From NCBI GenBank assembly GCA_000433115.1, contig FR892192.1:7855-16719 (forward strand): a stretch of DNA of 8,865 nucleotides. The letters are read 5' to 3'. Positions 1 through 6,536 of the stretch are shown here, in pieces (the first letter of the stretch is position 1; every line of letters starts with the position of its first letter). The notes beneath the pieces are model-generated. The model made no database searches. It had not been told where the DNA came from and saw nothing but the letters and a program-made list of their open reading frames with translations. The DNA comes from Ruminococcus sp. CAG:382. Its GTDB lineage: Bacteria; Bacillota; Clostridia; Oscillospirales; CAG-382. The position numbers were made by a program, and so were the translations under genes.

Positions 1-104
1 ACGCCGACAACCTTGAATCTCTCGGTGTCCTTTTTCAGGTGCAGTCCGTGAATATCGCGTCCGCTTCTGCCCTGACCGAGTATTACAAGACGTAATTGTT
101 TCAT
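1..104 (-). CDS. Gfo/Idh/MocA-like oxidoreductase, N-terminal fragment
   Basis: Only the first 34 codons are present; the gene continues beyond the left edge. The protein begins MKQLRLVILGQGRSGRDIHG. This is a hydrophobic strand followed by a glycine-rich GQGRSG turn at residues 10-15 (GxGxxG), then a helix and a second strand (RFKVVGV), typical of a dinucleotide-binding Rossmann fold. The spacing and the short N-terminus before the glycine loop resemble NAD(P)-dependent sugar dehydrogenases of the Gfo/Idh/MocA family, but other Rossmann enzymes cannot be excluded from so little sequence. The start is supported by a GGAAAGGA ribosome binding site 5-10 bases upstream and a good promoter at 143-171. 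The substrate cannot be told. Confidence 0.6.
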   Translation of the reverse strand, partial: MKQLRLVILGQGRSGRDIHGLHLKKDTERFKVVG

Positions 105-142
105 TGTGTTATTCCTTTCCGAAGAATTTTTAATTCAAGGAT

Positions 143-171
143 ATTATATACCGCACAGGGCAAAATGTAAA
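143..171 (-). promoter_or_regulatory. Sigma-A-type promoter of the left-edge oxidoreductase gene
   Basis: On the minus strand there is a -35 TTTACA (166-171), a 17-bp spacer and a perfect -10 TATAAT (143-148). The start codon lies about 40 bases downstream of the -10. An A-rich stretch with TTGAAAAA lies just upstream of the -35, like an UP element. Confidence 0.75.
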
Positions 172-184
172 GGGCTTTTTTCAA

Positions 185-202
185 TTTTTCGCGTTCGAAA
201 AA
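185..202. repeat. Small perfect dyad TTTTTCG-cgtt-CGAAAAA
   Basis: The 7-bp arms 185-191 and 196-202 are separated by 4 bases. The dyad lies between the terminator at 203-236 and the -35 of the left promoter. It may simply be the T-tracts of a bidirectional terminator pairing with each other; an operator role is possible but unsupported. Confidence 0.4.
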
Positions 203-236
203 CGGGGTCTCAGCACTGCTCCGCGCCTTGACCCCG
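203..236 (-). terminator. Intrinsic terminator of the merR operon (bidirectional in form)
   Basis: The stem arms are CGGGGTC (203-209) and GACCCCG (230-236), 7 bp, with a 20-nt loop. On the minus strand the stem is followed by TTTTT (198-202). On the plus strand it is followed by C and six T (238-243), so it could work both ways. It begins only 7 bases past the stop codon of the miniprotein gene at 243-383, the expected place for the end of that transcript. Confidence 0.75.
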
Positions 237-242
237 CTTTTT

Positions 243-383
243 TCATTCCATCATTTTTTTCGCTTTTTTACAAAGGCATTTGCAGTTTTCGCAAAGCCAC
301 AGTGTTCCGCCGGATACCATGCCGGCTATCATGGCAATCATAATCGAAACAAGAATCATTTTTGCTTTCATTTTTCCAATCAT
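243..383 (-). CDS. Cysteine-rich single-pass membrane miniprotein (46 aa)
   Basis: This small gene encodes 46 residues. It has a basic N-terminus (MIGKMKAKM), a hydrophobic segment at about residues 9-30 rich in Ile, Met, Val and Ala that fits one membrane helix or an uncleaved signal anchor, then CENCKCLCKK (Cys31, 34, 36, 38) and a basic tail. The ATG at 383 is chosen because GGAGT (391-395) sits 7 bases before it; an in-frame ATG at 389 would be only 1 base from that site. The gene follows the DUF1893 gene by 54 bases with no terminator between them and is followed closely by the operon terminator, so it is probably the last gene of the merR operon. The four clustered cysteines could bind a metal or form disulfides. 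There is no lipobox. I do not recognise a family. Positive charge on both sides of the helix leaves topology open. Confidence 0.6.
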   Translation of the reverse strand: MIGKMKAKMILVSIMIAMIAGMVSGGTLWLCENCKCLCKKAKKMME

Positions 384-437
384 ACTCATCACTCCGTTTG
401 TTGTTATCAATAGTATGATTGCCCGTAAACTTGAAAA

Positions 438-881
438 TTATTCTTTCGGTTTTGATTCGTTGCTGTTCATTTGCGCGATTTTTGCGCTGATGCATTCAAG
501 CGCTTCATCCGGAGAACCGGCGCACGATACCGCTTTTTCCATCGGACATATGTCAGTATTGTCGCTGTTTCTGATCTCCCCGGTCAGCGTGTCGCAAAAC
601 GCGCCTATCCCGTATTGTTCAAGCACTCGTTTGCCGCCCTCGCTCATTACCGGTGCGTATACCTCAGAAGCGCCGAGCAGTACATAGAGGAAAGCCGGAG
701 CTTTGCCGACGACTTTATCGGCGGCGGAAAAGCCTTTTTGAAGTTTGCTGTCGCCGAGCCTCGTGAGAAGCGGTTTCAGTCCGTGCTCGCTGCATATTGT
801 GACGTTTTCGCCGTTTGCAAAAACGCAGGTACAGCGTTGTTTTTCGAGTTCGTTTTTCGCTTTAAGTGTGTTGCTGTTCAT
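438..881 (-). CDS. DUF1893 family protein (cytidine-deaminase-like fold)
   Basis: This 147-residue protein matches the DUF1893 family as I recall it. It shows LKAKNELEKQRCTCVFANGE near the N-terminus, an AADKVVGKAPAFLYVLLG segment at residues 53-70, then a GIGAFCDTLTGEIRN segment and ICPMEKAVSC at 111-120. The family is known from a structure with a deaminase-like fold, but no substrate is established to my knowledge. The ADKVVGKA segment stands where deaminases carry their zinc-binding HAE/CAE motif, and I see no PCxxC zinc motif, so classical deaminase chemistry is doubtful. Residues 121-147 form a polar tail. The start at 881 follows the metallophosphoesterase stop codon by 3 bases, and its AAAGGA ribosome binding site lies inside the last codons of that gene, so the two are translationally linked. 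Confidence 0.75.
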   Translation of the reverse strand: MNSNTLKAKNELEKQRCTCVFANGENVTICSEHGLKPLLTRLGDSKLQKGFSAADKVVGKAPAFLYVLLGASEVYAPVMSEGGKRVLEQYGIGAFCDTLTGEIRNSDNTDICPMEKAVSCAGSPDEALECISAKIAQMNSNESKPKE

Positions 882-884
882 GTT

Positions 885-2009
885 TTATTTTCCTTTGATA
901 TCAATAACCGTAAACTCCGAAACGCATCCCGTTTTGAAAAAAATCTCCCAGTCCGCAATGCCGGATGTGACGATGAAATCGGTGTTTTCACGTGTTTCGG
1001 CACCATATACGCGGTCATTGCCGCCGATGCCGGTGAGCTTCATGAGCGTCGTCAGCGGAATGAGCTGTCCGCCGTGCGTGTGCCCGGACACCACAAGGTC
1101 GACGCCTGATTTCGCCTGCGCTGCGTAATCACGCGGCTGATGGTCCATTACGATCGAAAATACGTTATCGTCAAGATCTTTTGTAAGTTCGCTCATTGAA
1201 GCCCGTGTGCCGCCGAAATCGCTTTGCTCGGAGGCATCCTGTCTGCCGATCAGATAGAAACGATTGTCGATAAGAAGCACATCATCTTCGAGAATCGTGA
1301 CATTGTTGGCGGTGAGCGCCGCTTTGAGGTCATCTGTGCTGAAATCACGGCTTGAACCGTATCTGCCTTTGTCGTGGTTTCCGAACACGTAATACACGCC
1401 GTATTTTGTTTTCAGCTTGCCGAGTGCTTCGCATGCGGTCTGCATATCTGCTTTGTACGAGTTCTCGTCAACAAAATCGCCGACGACGAGCACGATATCC
1501 GGTTCTGCTGCCTGAATGCGTTCCATGTGGCGGGCAAATCCGTCGCCGTCAAAGGTTGCGCCGAGATGAGAATCGGCAAGCATGACGACGCGGAGGACCC
1601 CGACGGATTTGTCGGTATTTATCGTATAGTCGGTTTCGACGACATTATGCGCCGTGTACCAGCCTGCCGAAAGCCACAAAACGGTGAAAACCATTGCAAT
1701 TGCTCCGGCATAATAGCGGCGGAAGTCCTTTTTGCGTAACTTCCGGAGCAAAAATGCGGCAAGGTCGCATATCAGCCAGACAAGCGTGAGATGAAGCAGG
1801 CATATGATTGTATTCATCGCGCCCATAAAAGCGAAGATCACTGCAAAGGCTACTGCAAGTATTGCGGCGCTTATCAGATATGATATGCTTTTTTTGTCTC
1901 CTGACGGCTTTGAAACAAACGAAAAACGGCTGAATCTGCGTATCAGATATATGGTTCCGAGAGCCGTGCAGACGAAAAGCGAAGCCATAAGAATTATCCA
2001 GAGTGTCAT
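885..2009 (-). CDS. Membrane-anchored calcineurin-like metallophosphoesterase (YkuE/YaeI-like)
   Basis: This 374-residue protein has an N-terminal membrane region with about four hydrophobic helices (residues 2-22, 45-62, 66-88, 101-120) and then a catalytic domain. The metal-binding motifs appear in family order: ADSH (Asp146, His148), GDFVDE (Asp178), GNHD (Asn211, His212, Asp213), MDHQP (His290) and SGHTHGGQ (His310, His312). All expected ligands of a two-metal phosphoesterase centre are present, so it should be active. Relatives of this layout include YkuE- and YaeI-type enzymes, some linked to lipid or lipid-linked phosphate substrates; the substrate here is unknown. With an N-in first helix and four helices the catalytic domain would be cytoplasmic, whereas three or five would put it outside, so the side is uncertain. 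The gene starts 3 bases after the merR stop codon with only a weak GAG-type ribosome binding site, which suggests translational coupling. Confidence 0.88.
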   Translation of the reverse strand: MTLWIILMASLFVCTALGTIYLIRRFSRFSFVSKPSGDKKSISYLISAAILAVAFAVIFAFMGAMNTIICLLHLTLVWLICDLAAFLLRKLRKKDFRRYYAGAIAMVFTVLWLSAGWYTAHNVVETDYTINTDKSVGVLRVVMLADSHLGATFDGDGFARHMERIQAAEPDIVLVVGDFVDENSYKADMQTACEALGKLKTKYGVYYVFGNHDKGRYGSSRDFSTDDLKAALTANNVTILEDDVLLIDNRFYLIGRQDASEQSDFGGTRASMSELTKDLDDNVFSIVMDHQPRDYAAQAKSGVDLVVSGHTHGGQLIPLTTLMKLTGIGGNDRVYGAETRENTDFIVTSGIADWEIFFKTGCVSEFTVIDIKGK

Positions 2010-2012
2010 TTT

Positions 2013-2468
2013 TTATTTCTCGGTACTGCTTTTTAGCTTTTTTCTGATTTCGAGAATTTTGGGCGGTATTTCACTTTCCGGAAGCGTGTTGTGAATTCCG
2101 CAGGTGCCGGCTGCCTTTGCTGTTTCATAGTACCAGTGCTTATAGTTCAGGATGTCAAGGGTTTCGTTCAGCTTTGCGAGCTGCGAGAGTACCTCATCAC
2201 GCTGCCTGTCGATAAGCTCAAGGCGTTGTGCGATCGTCGCGTCGCCTTCCATGCACCAATCCACAAATTTTTTTATTCCTTTTATCGGCATTCCGGTTTT
2301 TTTCAGGCATTCGATCACTGACAGCCATTCGAGGGCGCTGTCTTTGAACATACGTATGCCGCTGCCGGAGCGTTCCACGAACGGAAGCAGTCCTTCCTTA
2401 TCATAATAGCGAAGAGTTGAAGCGGGAATACCCAGCTTTTTTGCAATTTCTCCTACGGTATAGAACAT
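2013..2468 (-). CDS. MerR-family transcriptional regulator
   Basis: This 151-residue DNA-binding protein begins MFYTVGEIAKKLGIPASTLR YYDKEGLLP, the classical MerR winged helix-turn-helix with the YYDKEGLL signature at residues 21-28 and the wing around RMFKD (39-43). Residues about 80-110 (QRLELIDRQRDEVLSQLAKL and on) form the long antiparallel coiled coil used for dimerisation. The C-terminal part carries KHWYYETAKAAGTCGIHN, common in a clostridial MerR subgroup, with Cys54, Cys72 and Cys123. I see no paired-cysteine metal loop like that of MerR or CueR, so a metal effector is not indicated. An AAGGAT ribosome binding site lies 8 bases before the start. It is the first gene of its operon, and the promoter upstream holds a perfect dyad, which suggests autoregulation. 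The effector is unknown. Confidence 0.9.
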   Translation of the reverse strand: MFYTVGEIAKKLGIPASTLRYYDKEGLLPFVERSGSGIRMFKDSALEWLSVIECLKKTGMPIKGIKKFVDWCMEGDATIAQRLELIDRQRDEVLSQLAKLNETLDILNYKHWYYETAKAAGTCGIHNTLPESEIPPKILEIRKKLKSSTEK

Positions 2469-2499
2469 CGGTCGATCCTTTTTGTCGTATTGCCCGTTT

Positions 2500-2546
2500 A
2501 TGTTAAAGTTGACTTTCGGTTATAGCAATTAAACGAGCTTTAACAT
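2500..2546. repeat. 9-bp perfect inverted repeat in the merR leader
   Basis: ATGTTAAAG (2500-2508) and CTTTAACAT (2538-2546) are perfect inverted copies separated by 29 bases. On the minus strand the first arm begins one base after the -10 box and spans the predicted transcription start; the second lies about 30 bases before the merR start codon. It could be a paired operator, centre-to-centre 38 bp, or a long-loop hairpin in the leader RNA. The function is inferred from position only. Confidence 0.5.
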
Positions 2547-2547
2547 T

Positions 2548-2575
2548 ATTATACTCTTTATGCGGCATAAGTCAA
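2548..2575 (-). promoter_or_regulatory. Promoter of the merR operon with operator dyad
   Basis: On the minus strand there is a -35 TTGACT (2570-2575), a 16-bp spacer and a perfect -10 TATAAT (2548-2553). The spacer contains a perfect 6-1-6 palindrome, TTATGC-C-GCATAA (2558-2570), which overlaps the last base of the -35. MerR proteins usually bind dyads lying between -35 and -10, but their activated promoters typically have 19-20 bp spacers. A 16-bp spacer points to repression or autorepression rather than the classical untwisting activation. The -35 directly abuts the T-tract of the asnB terminator. Confidence 0.75.
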
Positions 2576-2582
2576 GAAAAAA

Positions 2583-2620
2583 CGCACGCCCGCGGAAGTT
2601 GTACCGCTTTGGGCAATGCG
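2583..2620 (-). terminator. Intrinsic terminator of the glnN-asnB operon
   Basis: This strong structured stem has CGCA (2583-2586) pairing with TGCG (2617-2620), GCCC (2588-2591) with GGGC (2611-2614), and GCGG (2592-2595) with CCGC (2604-2607) around an 8-nt loop. On the minus strand it is followed by TTTTTT (2577-2582). A second T-run on the plus strand (2621-2625) makes it bidirectional in form. It ends the glnN-asnB transcript 60 bases past the asnB stop codon. The remaining 60 bases (2621-2681) hold nothing else I can identify. Confidence 0.85.
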
Positions 2621-2681
2621 TTTTTATACAGGAATATACTTGTGTTTTTCGGAGGTTGTCGCAGTGTTTTTTACAGACGGC

Positions 2682-4259
2682 TTATTTGCCGCTTGCGCCG
2701 TAGTTGGAAAGTACGCGTGCCGACGGGTCGTTGACGTTGCAACCCTCCCATTCTTTGTTTGGCATCCAGAAATCGACTATCATATCGCCCTGACCGGGAT
2801 AATATTTTTCAAATATTTCACGATAGAGGAGGGATTCCTTTGTGAAGGGCGCGGCGTGAGTGTAGTTTTGTATTTTTTGCTCAAATTCTTCGTCGGTATA
2901 TTGCTTTTCGGCGTATTCCTTGAGGTAATCAACCATGGAATGCCCGACGGCATCGGAGAACGCCGCTTTTTCACGGTAGAGTATATCAGGCGGCAGATAG
3001 TCGCCCTCAAAGGCGCGGCGGAGAAGATATTTGCCTATACCGTAGGTGTTGAGCTTCTTTTCGGGATCTACGGACAGCACATATTTCACAAAATCGAGGT
3101 CGCCGAACGGAACGCGAGCCTCAAGAGAATTTGATGAAATACAGCGGTCGGCGCGCAGTACGTCGTACATATGCAGTTCACGTATGCGCTTTTCGGATTC
3201 CTTCTGAAATTCTTCGGCAGAGGGGGCGAAATCGGTGTATTTGTATCCGAACAGCTCATCGGATATCTCGCCGGTGAGAAGCACACGGATATCGGTGTTT
3301 TCATGGATCCATTTGCAAAGCAGGTACATACCCATACTTGCGCGGATGGTCGTGATATCAAACGTACCGAGCAGGTGAATGACATTTTCGAGCGAGTCAA
3401 GCACCTGCTCCTTCGTCATGATGACCTCCGTATGTTCGCTTCCGATATAATCGGCGACCTGCTTTGCGTATTTAAGGTCGATGGCGTCGCCGCTCATACC
3501 GATGGCAAAGGTACGTATCGGAGTTTTGCTTTTCCTTGCGGCAATGGCACAGACAAGCGAGGAATCCAGCCCGCCGGAAAGGAGGAAGCCGACTTTGGCA
3601 TCGGCGACAAGCCGCTTTTCCACACCGGAAATCAGCTTTTCGCGTATGTTTTTGCAGACGATTTCCGTATCGTCATGACATACTGCGGTCGGATGCGAAA
3701 TGTCGTTGTAGCAGACGAATTTTCCGCCCTTCCAGTAATGTCCGGGAGGGAATGGCATTATTTTTTTGCAAAGTCCGACCAGGTTTTTGGCTTCGCTGGC
3801 AAAGACGGCGGCGCCGTCCCTGCCGAAGCCGTAATAGAGGGGGCGTATTCCTATCGGGTCACGCGCCGCAATATATTCGCCGGTTTTCGCATCATATATT
3901 ATAAGCGCAAACTCGGCGTCGAGCATCGCGAACATATCTGTGCCGTATTCGCGATACATCGGCAGAAGTATTTCACAGTCAGAACCGCTTTTGAAGGTGT
4001 ATTTCGCTTCGAGGGCGGCTTTCAGCTTTTCAAAGCCGTATATCTCGCCGTTGCACACGACATAGCTTCCGTCAAGCTCAAACGGCTGCATCCCTTCCGG
4101 AGTGAGTCCCATTATGGCAAGACGGTGGAATCCGAGCAGACCTTTGCCGGTGTCGATTATCCGGCTGTCATCGGGTCCGCGGGATATCGTTTCGTCAAAG
4201 CCTCTGCGGAATTCGGCGACGGGAGCATGGCTGCCGCAATAGCCCATTATTGAACACAT
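2682..4259 (-). CDS. asnB: Asparagine synthetase B, glutamine-hydrolysing
   Basis: This 525-residue enzyme makes asparagine from aspartate, ATP and glutamine in the cytoplasm. The N-terminal glutaminase domain starts directly with MCSIMGYCG, so Cys2 becomes the N-terminal nucleophile once Met is removed. Its partners are visible: RGPD (27-30), HRLAI with Arg46, NGEIYG (70-75), SGSD with Asp94, and RDPIGIRPLYYG (133-144). The C-terminal synthetase domain carries the PP-loop SGGLDSS (228-234), LLTGEISDELFGY (327-339) and SNSLEARVPFGD (376-387). The length and the MCSI start resemble the shorter E. coli AsnB type (554 aa) rather than long Bacillus AsnO types. It begins 20 bases after the glnN stop codon with an AAAAGGAAAA ribosome binding site and no terminator between, so it is the second gene of the glutamine synthetase operon, beside the source of its amide donor. 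Key residues look intact. Confidence 0.95.
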   Translation of the reverse strand: MCSIMGYCGSHAPVAEFRRGFDETISRGPDDSRIIDTGKGLLGFHRLAIMGLTPEGMQPFELDGSYVVCNGEIYGFEKLKAALEAKYTFKSGSDCEILLPMYREYGTDMFAMLDAEFALIIYDAKTGEYIAARDPIGIRPLYYGFGRDGAAVFASEAKNLVGLCKKIMPFPPGHYWKGGKFVCYNDISHPTAVCHDDTEIVCKNIREKLISGVEKRLVADAKVGFLLSGGLDSSLVCAIAARKSKTPIRTFAIGMSGDAIDLKYAKQVADYIGSEHTEVIMTKEQVLDSLENVIHLLGTFDITTIRASMGMYLLCKWIHENTDIRVLLTGEISDELFGYKYTDFAPSAEEFQKESEKRIRELHMYDVLRADRCISSNSLEARVPFGDLDFVKYVLSVDPEKKLNTYGIGKYLLRRAFEGDYLPPDILYREKAAFSDAVGHSMVDYLKEYAEKQYTDEEFEQKIQNYTHAAPFTKESLLYREIFEKYYPGQGDMIVDFWMPNKEWEGCNVNDPSARVLSNYGASGK

Positions 4260-4279
4260 ATCTGAATTTTCCTTTTATA

Positions 4280-6376
4280 TTATTTGACGCCGAACAGGAG
4301 TTTGTCGTAGGTGGGGAACGGCCAGTATTTTTCTGCGGTGACGGTTTCGGCTTCATCGCATACGACGCGAAGCTCTGCCATCTTCTGAAGGATGACGTCA
4401 CGTATCATGCAGCTTGCCTCGGTGGTGTCGCTGATGGCGTTGAAGCGTATGACTGCGGCATCAAGCGCTGCGGCTGCGGTATCGATCTCGTCGGCAAGGG
4501 TGGACAGCTTGGCAATGACACCCTTTTCGTATTTTCCGGCAATTCCGGGGATCACGGCGGATTTTGCAATGTATGCATCGGAAAGCTCCTTTGCGTAGGC
4601 TTCGACTGCCGGCAGGATCTCCTTGCGTGCCATATCTACCATTGTCAGGGCTTCTATCTTGACGGTCTTGCAGTAGTTGTCAAGTGTGATCTCGTAACGC
4701 GAGCGAATCTCGGCGAGGGAGAATACTTTATGTGAGGTCAGCATATCGACATTCTTCTTTTCGAGAAGAGTGGGGAGAGCATCCGGAGTTGTGCGGAGGT
4801 TGAGCAGACCGCGCTTTTCGGTTGCCTCTTTTATCCATGCTTCGTCATAGCCGTTACCGTTGAATATGATGCGTTTGTGCTTTTTGATGGTCTCCTTGAT
4901 CATGTCGTGAAGCGCGGTTTCGAAATCTTCCGCTTTTTCAAGCCTGTCGGCATATATCTTAAGCGATTCGGCAACGGCGCTGTTTAGCATGATGTTTGCA
5001 CAGGCAATGCTGTTGGAGGAGCCGAGCATACGGAATTCGAATTTGTTTCCGGTGAAGGCGAACGGCGATGTACGGTTGCGGTCGGTGGTGTCGCGCATGA
5101 AGCGGGGCAGAACATGAACTCCTAACTTCATGACGGTCTTTTCGGCAGAGCTGTACGGAGTATCGTTTTCGATGGCGTCAAGCACTGCAGTCAGCTCATC
5201 GCCGAGGAAGATGGAAACGACAGCGGGCGGAGCTTCATTGGCGCCGAGACGGTGATCGTTGCCGGCGGTTGCGACGGAGAGTCTGAGAAGATCCTGATAA
5301 TCGTCAACGGCTTTGATGACGGCGCACAGGAAGAGCAGGAACTGAGCGTTTTCATAAGGGGTTTCGCCGGGAGTGAGAAGGTTTACGCCGGTATCGGTTG
5401 CCATTGACCAGTTGTTGTGTTTGCCTGAACCGTTGACCCCCGCAAAGGGCTTTTCGTGGAGCAGACATACAAGTCCGTGACGCGATGCGACCTTCTGCAT
5501 GATTTCCATGGTGAGCTGGTTATGGTCGGTTGCGATGTTTGTGGTGGTATATATGGGCGCAAGCTCATGCTGTGCGGGCGCGACCTCGTTGTGTTCGGTT
5601 TTTGCGAGTATGCCGAGCTTCCAGAGTTCTTCGTTCAGGTCAGCCATATATGCGGCGACACGCGGCTTGATCGCACCGAAATAGTGGTCGTCCATTTCCT
5701 GACCCTTGGGCGGCTTTGCACCGAACAGTGTTCTGCCGGTGAACATCAGATCCTTGCGTTTTTCGTACATCTCCTTGTCGATGAGGAAGTACTCCTGTTC
5801 GGGTCCGACAGAGGTGCGGACGCATTTGACATCGGTGTTGCCGAAGAGACGGAGTATGCGGAGAGCCTGTTTGTTCAGCGCTTCCATGGAACGGAGCAGA
5901 GGCGTTTTTTTGTCAAGCGCTTCGCCGCCGTAGGAACAGAACGCGGTGGGGATGCAGAGAGTTTTGTCCTTTATAAATGCATATGATGTGGGATCCCATG
6001 CCGTATAGCCTCTTGCTTCAAAGGTGGCGCGTAGACCGCCGGAAGGGAACGAGGAAGCGTCAGGCTCACCTTTTATAAGCTCTTTGCCCGAAAACTCCAT
6101 TATCACACGTCCGTCGGGTGCAGGAGTAATGAAACTGTCGTGCTTTTCGGCAGTGATGCCGGTGAGCGGCTGGAACCAGTGTGTGAAATGCGTAGCGCCG
6201 TTCTTGACTGCCCAGTCCTTCATTGCGACCGCAACGGCGTTTGCAACGTCGCTTTCGAGCTTTGCGCCCTCATCAATTGTTTTTCTGAGCGATCTGTACA
6301 CGTCGTCCGAAAGCGTTGCTTTCATAATAACGTCGTCAAATACAAGACTGCCGAAGTAATCCGATACTGTAATCAT
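4280..6376 (-). CDS. glnN: Type III glutamine synthetase
   Basis: This 698-residue enzyme, close to the 700-730 typical of GSIII, condenses ammonium and glutamate to glutamine with ATP. Family signatures are present in order: FTHWFQPLTG (64-73), EFSGKELIKGEPDASSFPSG (94-113), GPEQEYFLID (191-200), TEHNEVAPAQHELAPIY (260-276) and HEKPFAGVNGSGKHNNWS (307-324), followed by the long GSIII-specific C-terminal helical region. The ATG at 6376 is chosen because AAGGAG (6387-6392) precedes it by 10 bases and the protein then starts MITVSDYFGS, as relatives do. In-frame ATGs further upstream, up to 6679, would add 101 residues that run through the terminators and promoter of the leader; the ATG at 6397 would place this ribosome binding site inside the coding sequence. 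The gene is transcribed divergently from glutamate synthase and leads an operon with asnB. Its leader appears to be controlled by tandem terminators. Confidence 0.95.
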   Translation of the reverse strand: MITVSDYFGSLVFDDVIMKATLSDDVYRSLRKTIDEGAKLESDVANAVAVAMKDWAVKNGATHFTHWFQPLTGITAEKHDSFITPAPDGRVIMEFSGKELIKGEPDASSFPSGGLRATFEARGYTAWDPTSYAFIKDKTLCIPTAFCSYGGEALDKKTPLLRSMEALNKQALRILRLFGNTDVKCVRTSVGPEQEYFLIDKEMYEKRKDLMFTGRTLFGAKPPKGQEMDDHYFGAIKPRVAAYMADLNEELWKLGILAKTEHNEVAPAQHELAPIYTTTNIATDHNQLTMEIMQKVASRHGLVCLLHEKPFAGVNGSGKHNNWSMATDTGVNLLTPGETPYENAQFLLFLCAVIKAVDDYQDLLRLSVATAGNDHRLGANEAPPAVVSIFLGDELTAVLDAIENDTPYSSAEKTVMKLGVHVLPRFMRDTTDRNRTSPFAFTGNKFEFRMLGSSNSIACANIMLNSAVAESLKIYADRLEKAEDFETALHDMIKETIKKHKRIIFNGNGYDEAWIKEATEKRGLLNLRTTPDALPTLLEKKNVDMLTSHKVFSLAEIRSRYEITLDNYCKTVKIEALTMVDMARKEILPAVEAYAKELSDAYIAKSAVIPGIAGKYEKGVIAKLSTLADEIDTAAAALDAAVIRFNAISDTTEASCMIRDVILQKMAELRVVCDEAETVTAEKYWPFPTYDKLLFGVK

Positions 6377-6386
6377 GGTTGTGTTG

Positions 6387-6392
6387 CTCCTT
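6387..6392 (-). promoter_or_regulatory. Ribosome binding site that fixes the glnN start
   Basis: AAGGAG on the minus strand lies 10 bases before ATG 6376. It decides against the longer open frame that continues upstream through the leader. Confidence 0.85.
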
Positions 6393-6405
6393 TTCATAAA
6401 TAAAA

Positions 6406-6476
6406 ACGGGGCGACGCTTCCGACGGTGTGCCGCGCTTTGCGGCATACCGTTTGTTTCAAGACGTCATTGCCCCGT
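6406..6476 (-). terminator. Second glnN leader terminator (T2)
   Basis: On the minus strand, ACGGGGC (6470-6476) pairs with GCCCCGT (6406-6412). After a 3-nt bulge, GACG (6463-6466) pairs with CGTC (6413-6416). An inner hairpin has ACGGT (6447-6451) with ACCGT (6423-6427) and GCCGC (6440-6444) with GCGGC (6430-6434) around a 5-nt loop. It is followed by TTTTTATTT. It lies about 30 bases before the glnN start codon and 14 bases before its ribosome binding site, so it acts as an attenuator rather than a gene end. Confidence 0.8.
6458..6475 (-). promoter_or_regulatory. Candidate ANTAR-target hexaloop hairpin P2 in the glnN leader
   Basis: On the minus strand CGGGGC and GUCUUG form 6 pairs (three of them G-U) around the hexaloop AAUGAC (6464-6469), with A1 and G4. 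The 5' arm is the same sequence that forms the 5' arm of terminator T2, so P2 and T2 cannot coexist. The stem is weak alone and would need a bound protein to win. That a protein of ANTAR type binds is inference. Confidence 0.55.
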
Positions 6477-6506
6477 TGTTTTGATTTTTGTTTTGAAAAT
6501 GAAAAA

Positions 6507-6536
6507 GGCGTCAAAGAGAACTTGCTCCAAGACGCC
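6507..6536 (-). terminator. First glnN leader terminator (T1)
   Basis: On the minus strand, GGCGTC (6531-6536) pairs with GACGCC (6507-6512) across an 18-nt loop and is followed by TTTTT (6502-6506) and a T-rich run. A GAG/CTC pairing inside the loop may add to it. It lies only about 12 bases downstream of the predicted transcription start, so most transcripts could stop there unless the alternative hairpin P1 forms. Confidence 0.75.

Noticed and set aside
438..881. Calling the DUF1893 protein an active cytidine deaminase
   Set aside because: The zinc-binding HAE/CAE and PCxxC motifs are not visible; only the fold assignment of the family supports a relation.
471..1128. Plus-strand open frames of 127-212 codons opposite DUF1893 and the metallophosphoesterase
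   Set aside because: They are antisense to genes with intact family motifs and show no motif or credible ribosome binding site.
3171..4253. 360-codon plus-strand open frame opposite asnB
   Set aside because: It lies wholly antisense to a clear asnB gene, has no recognisable domain, and is explained by third-position codon bias of the real gene.
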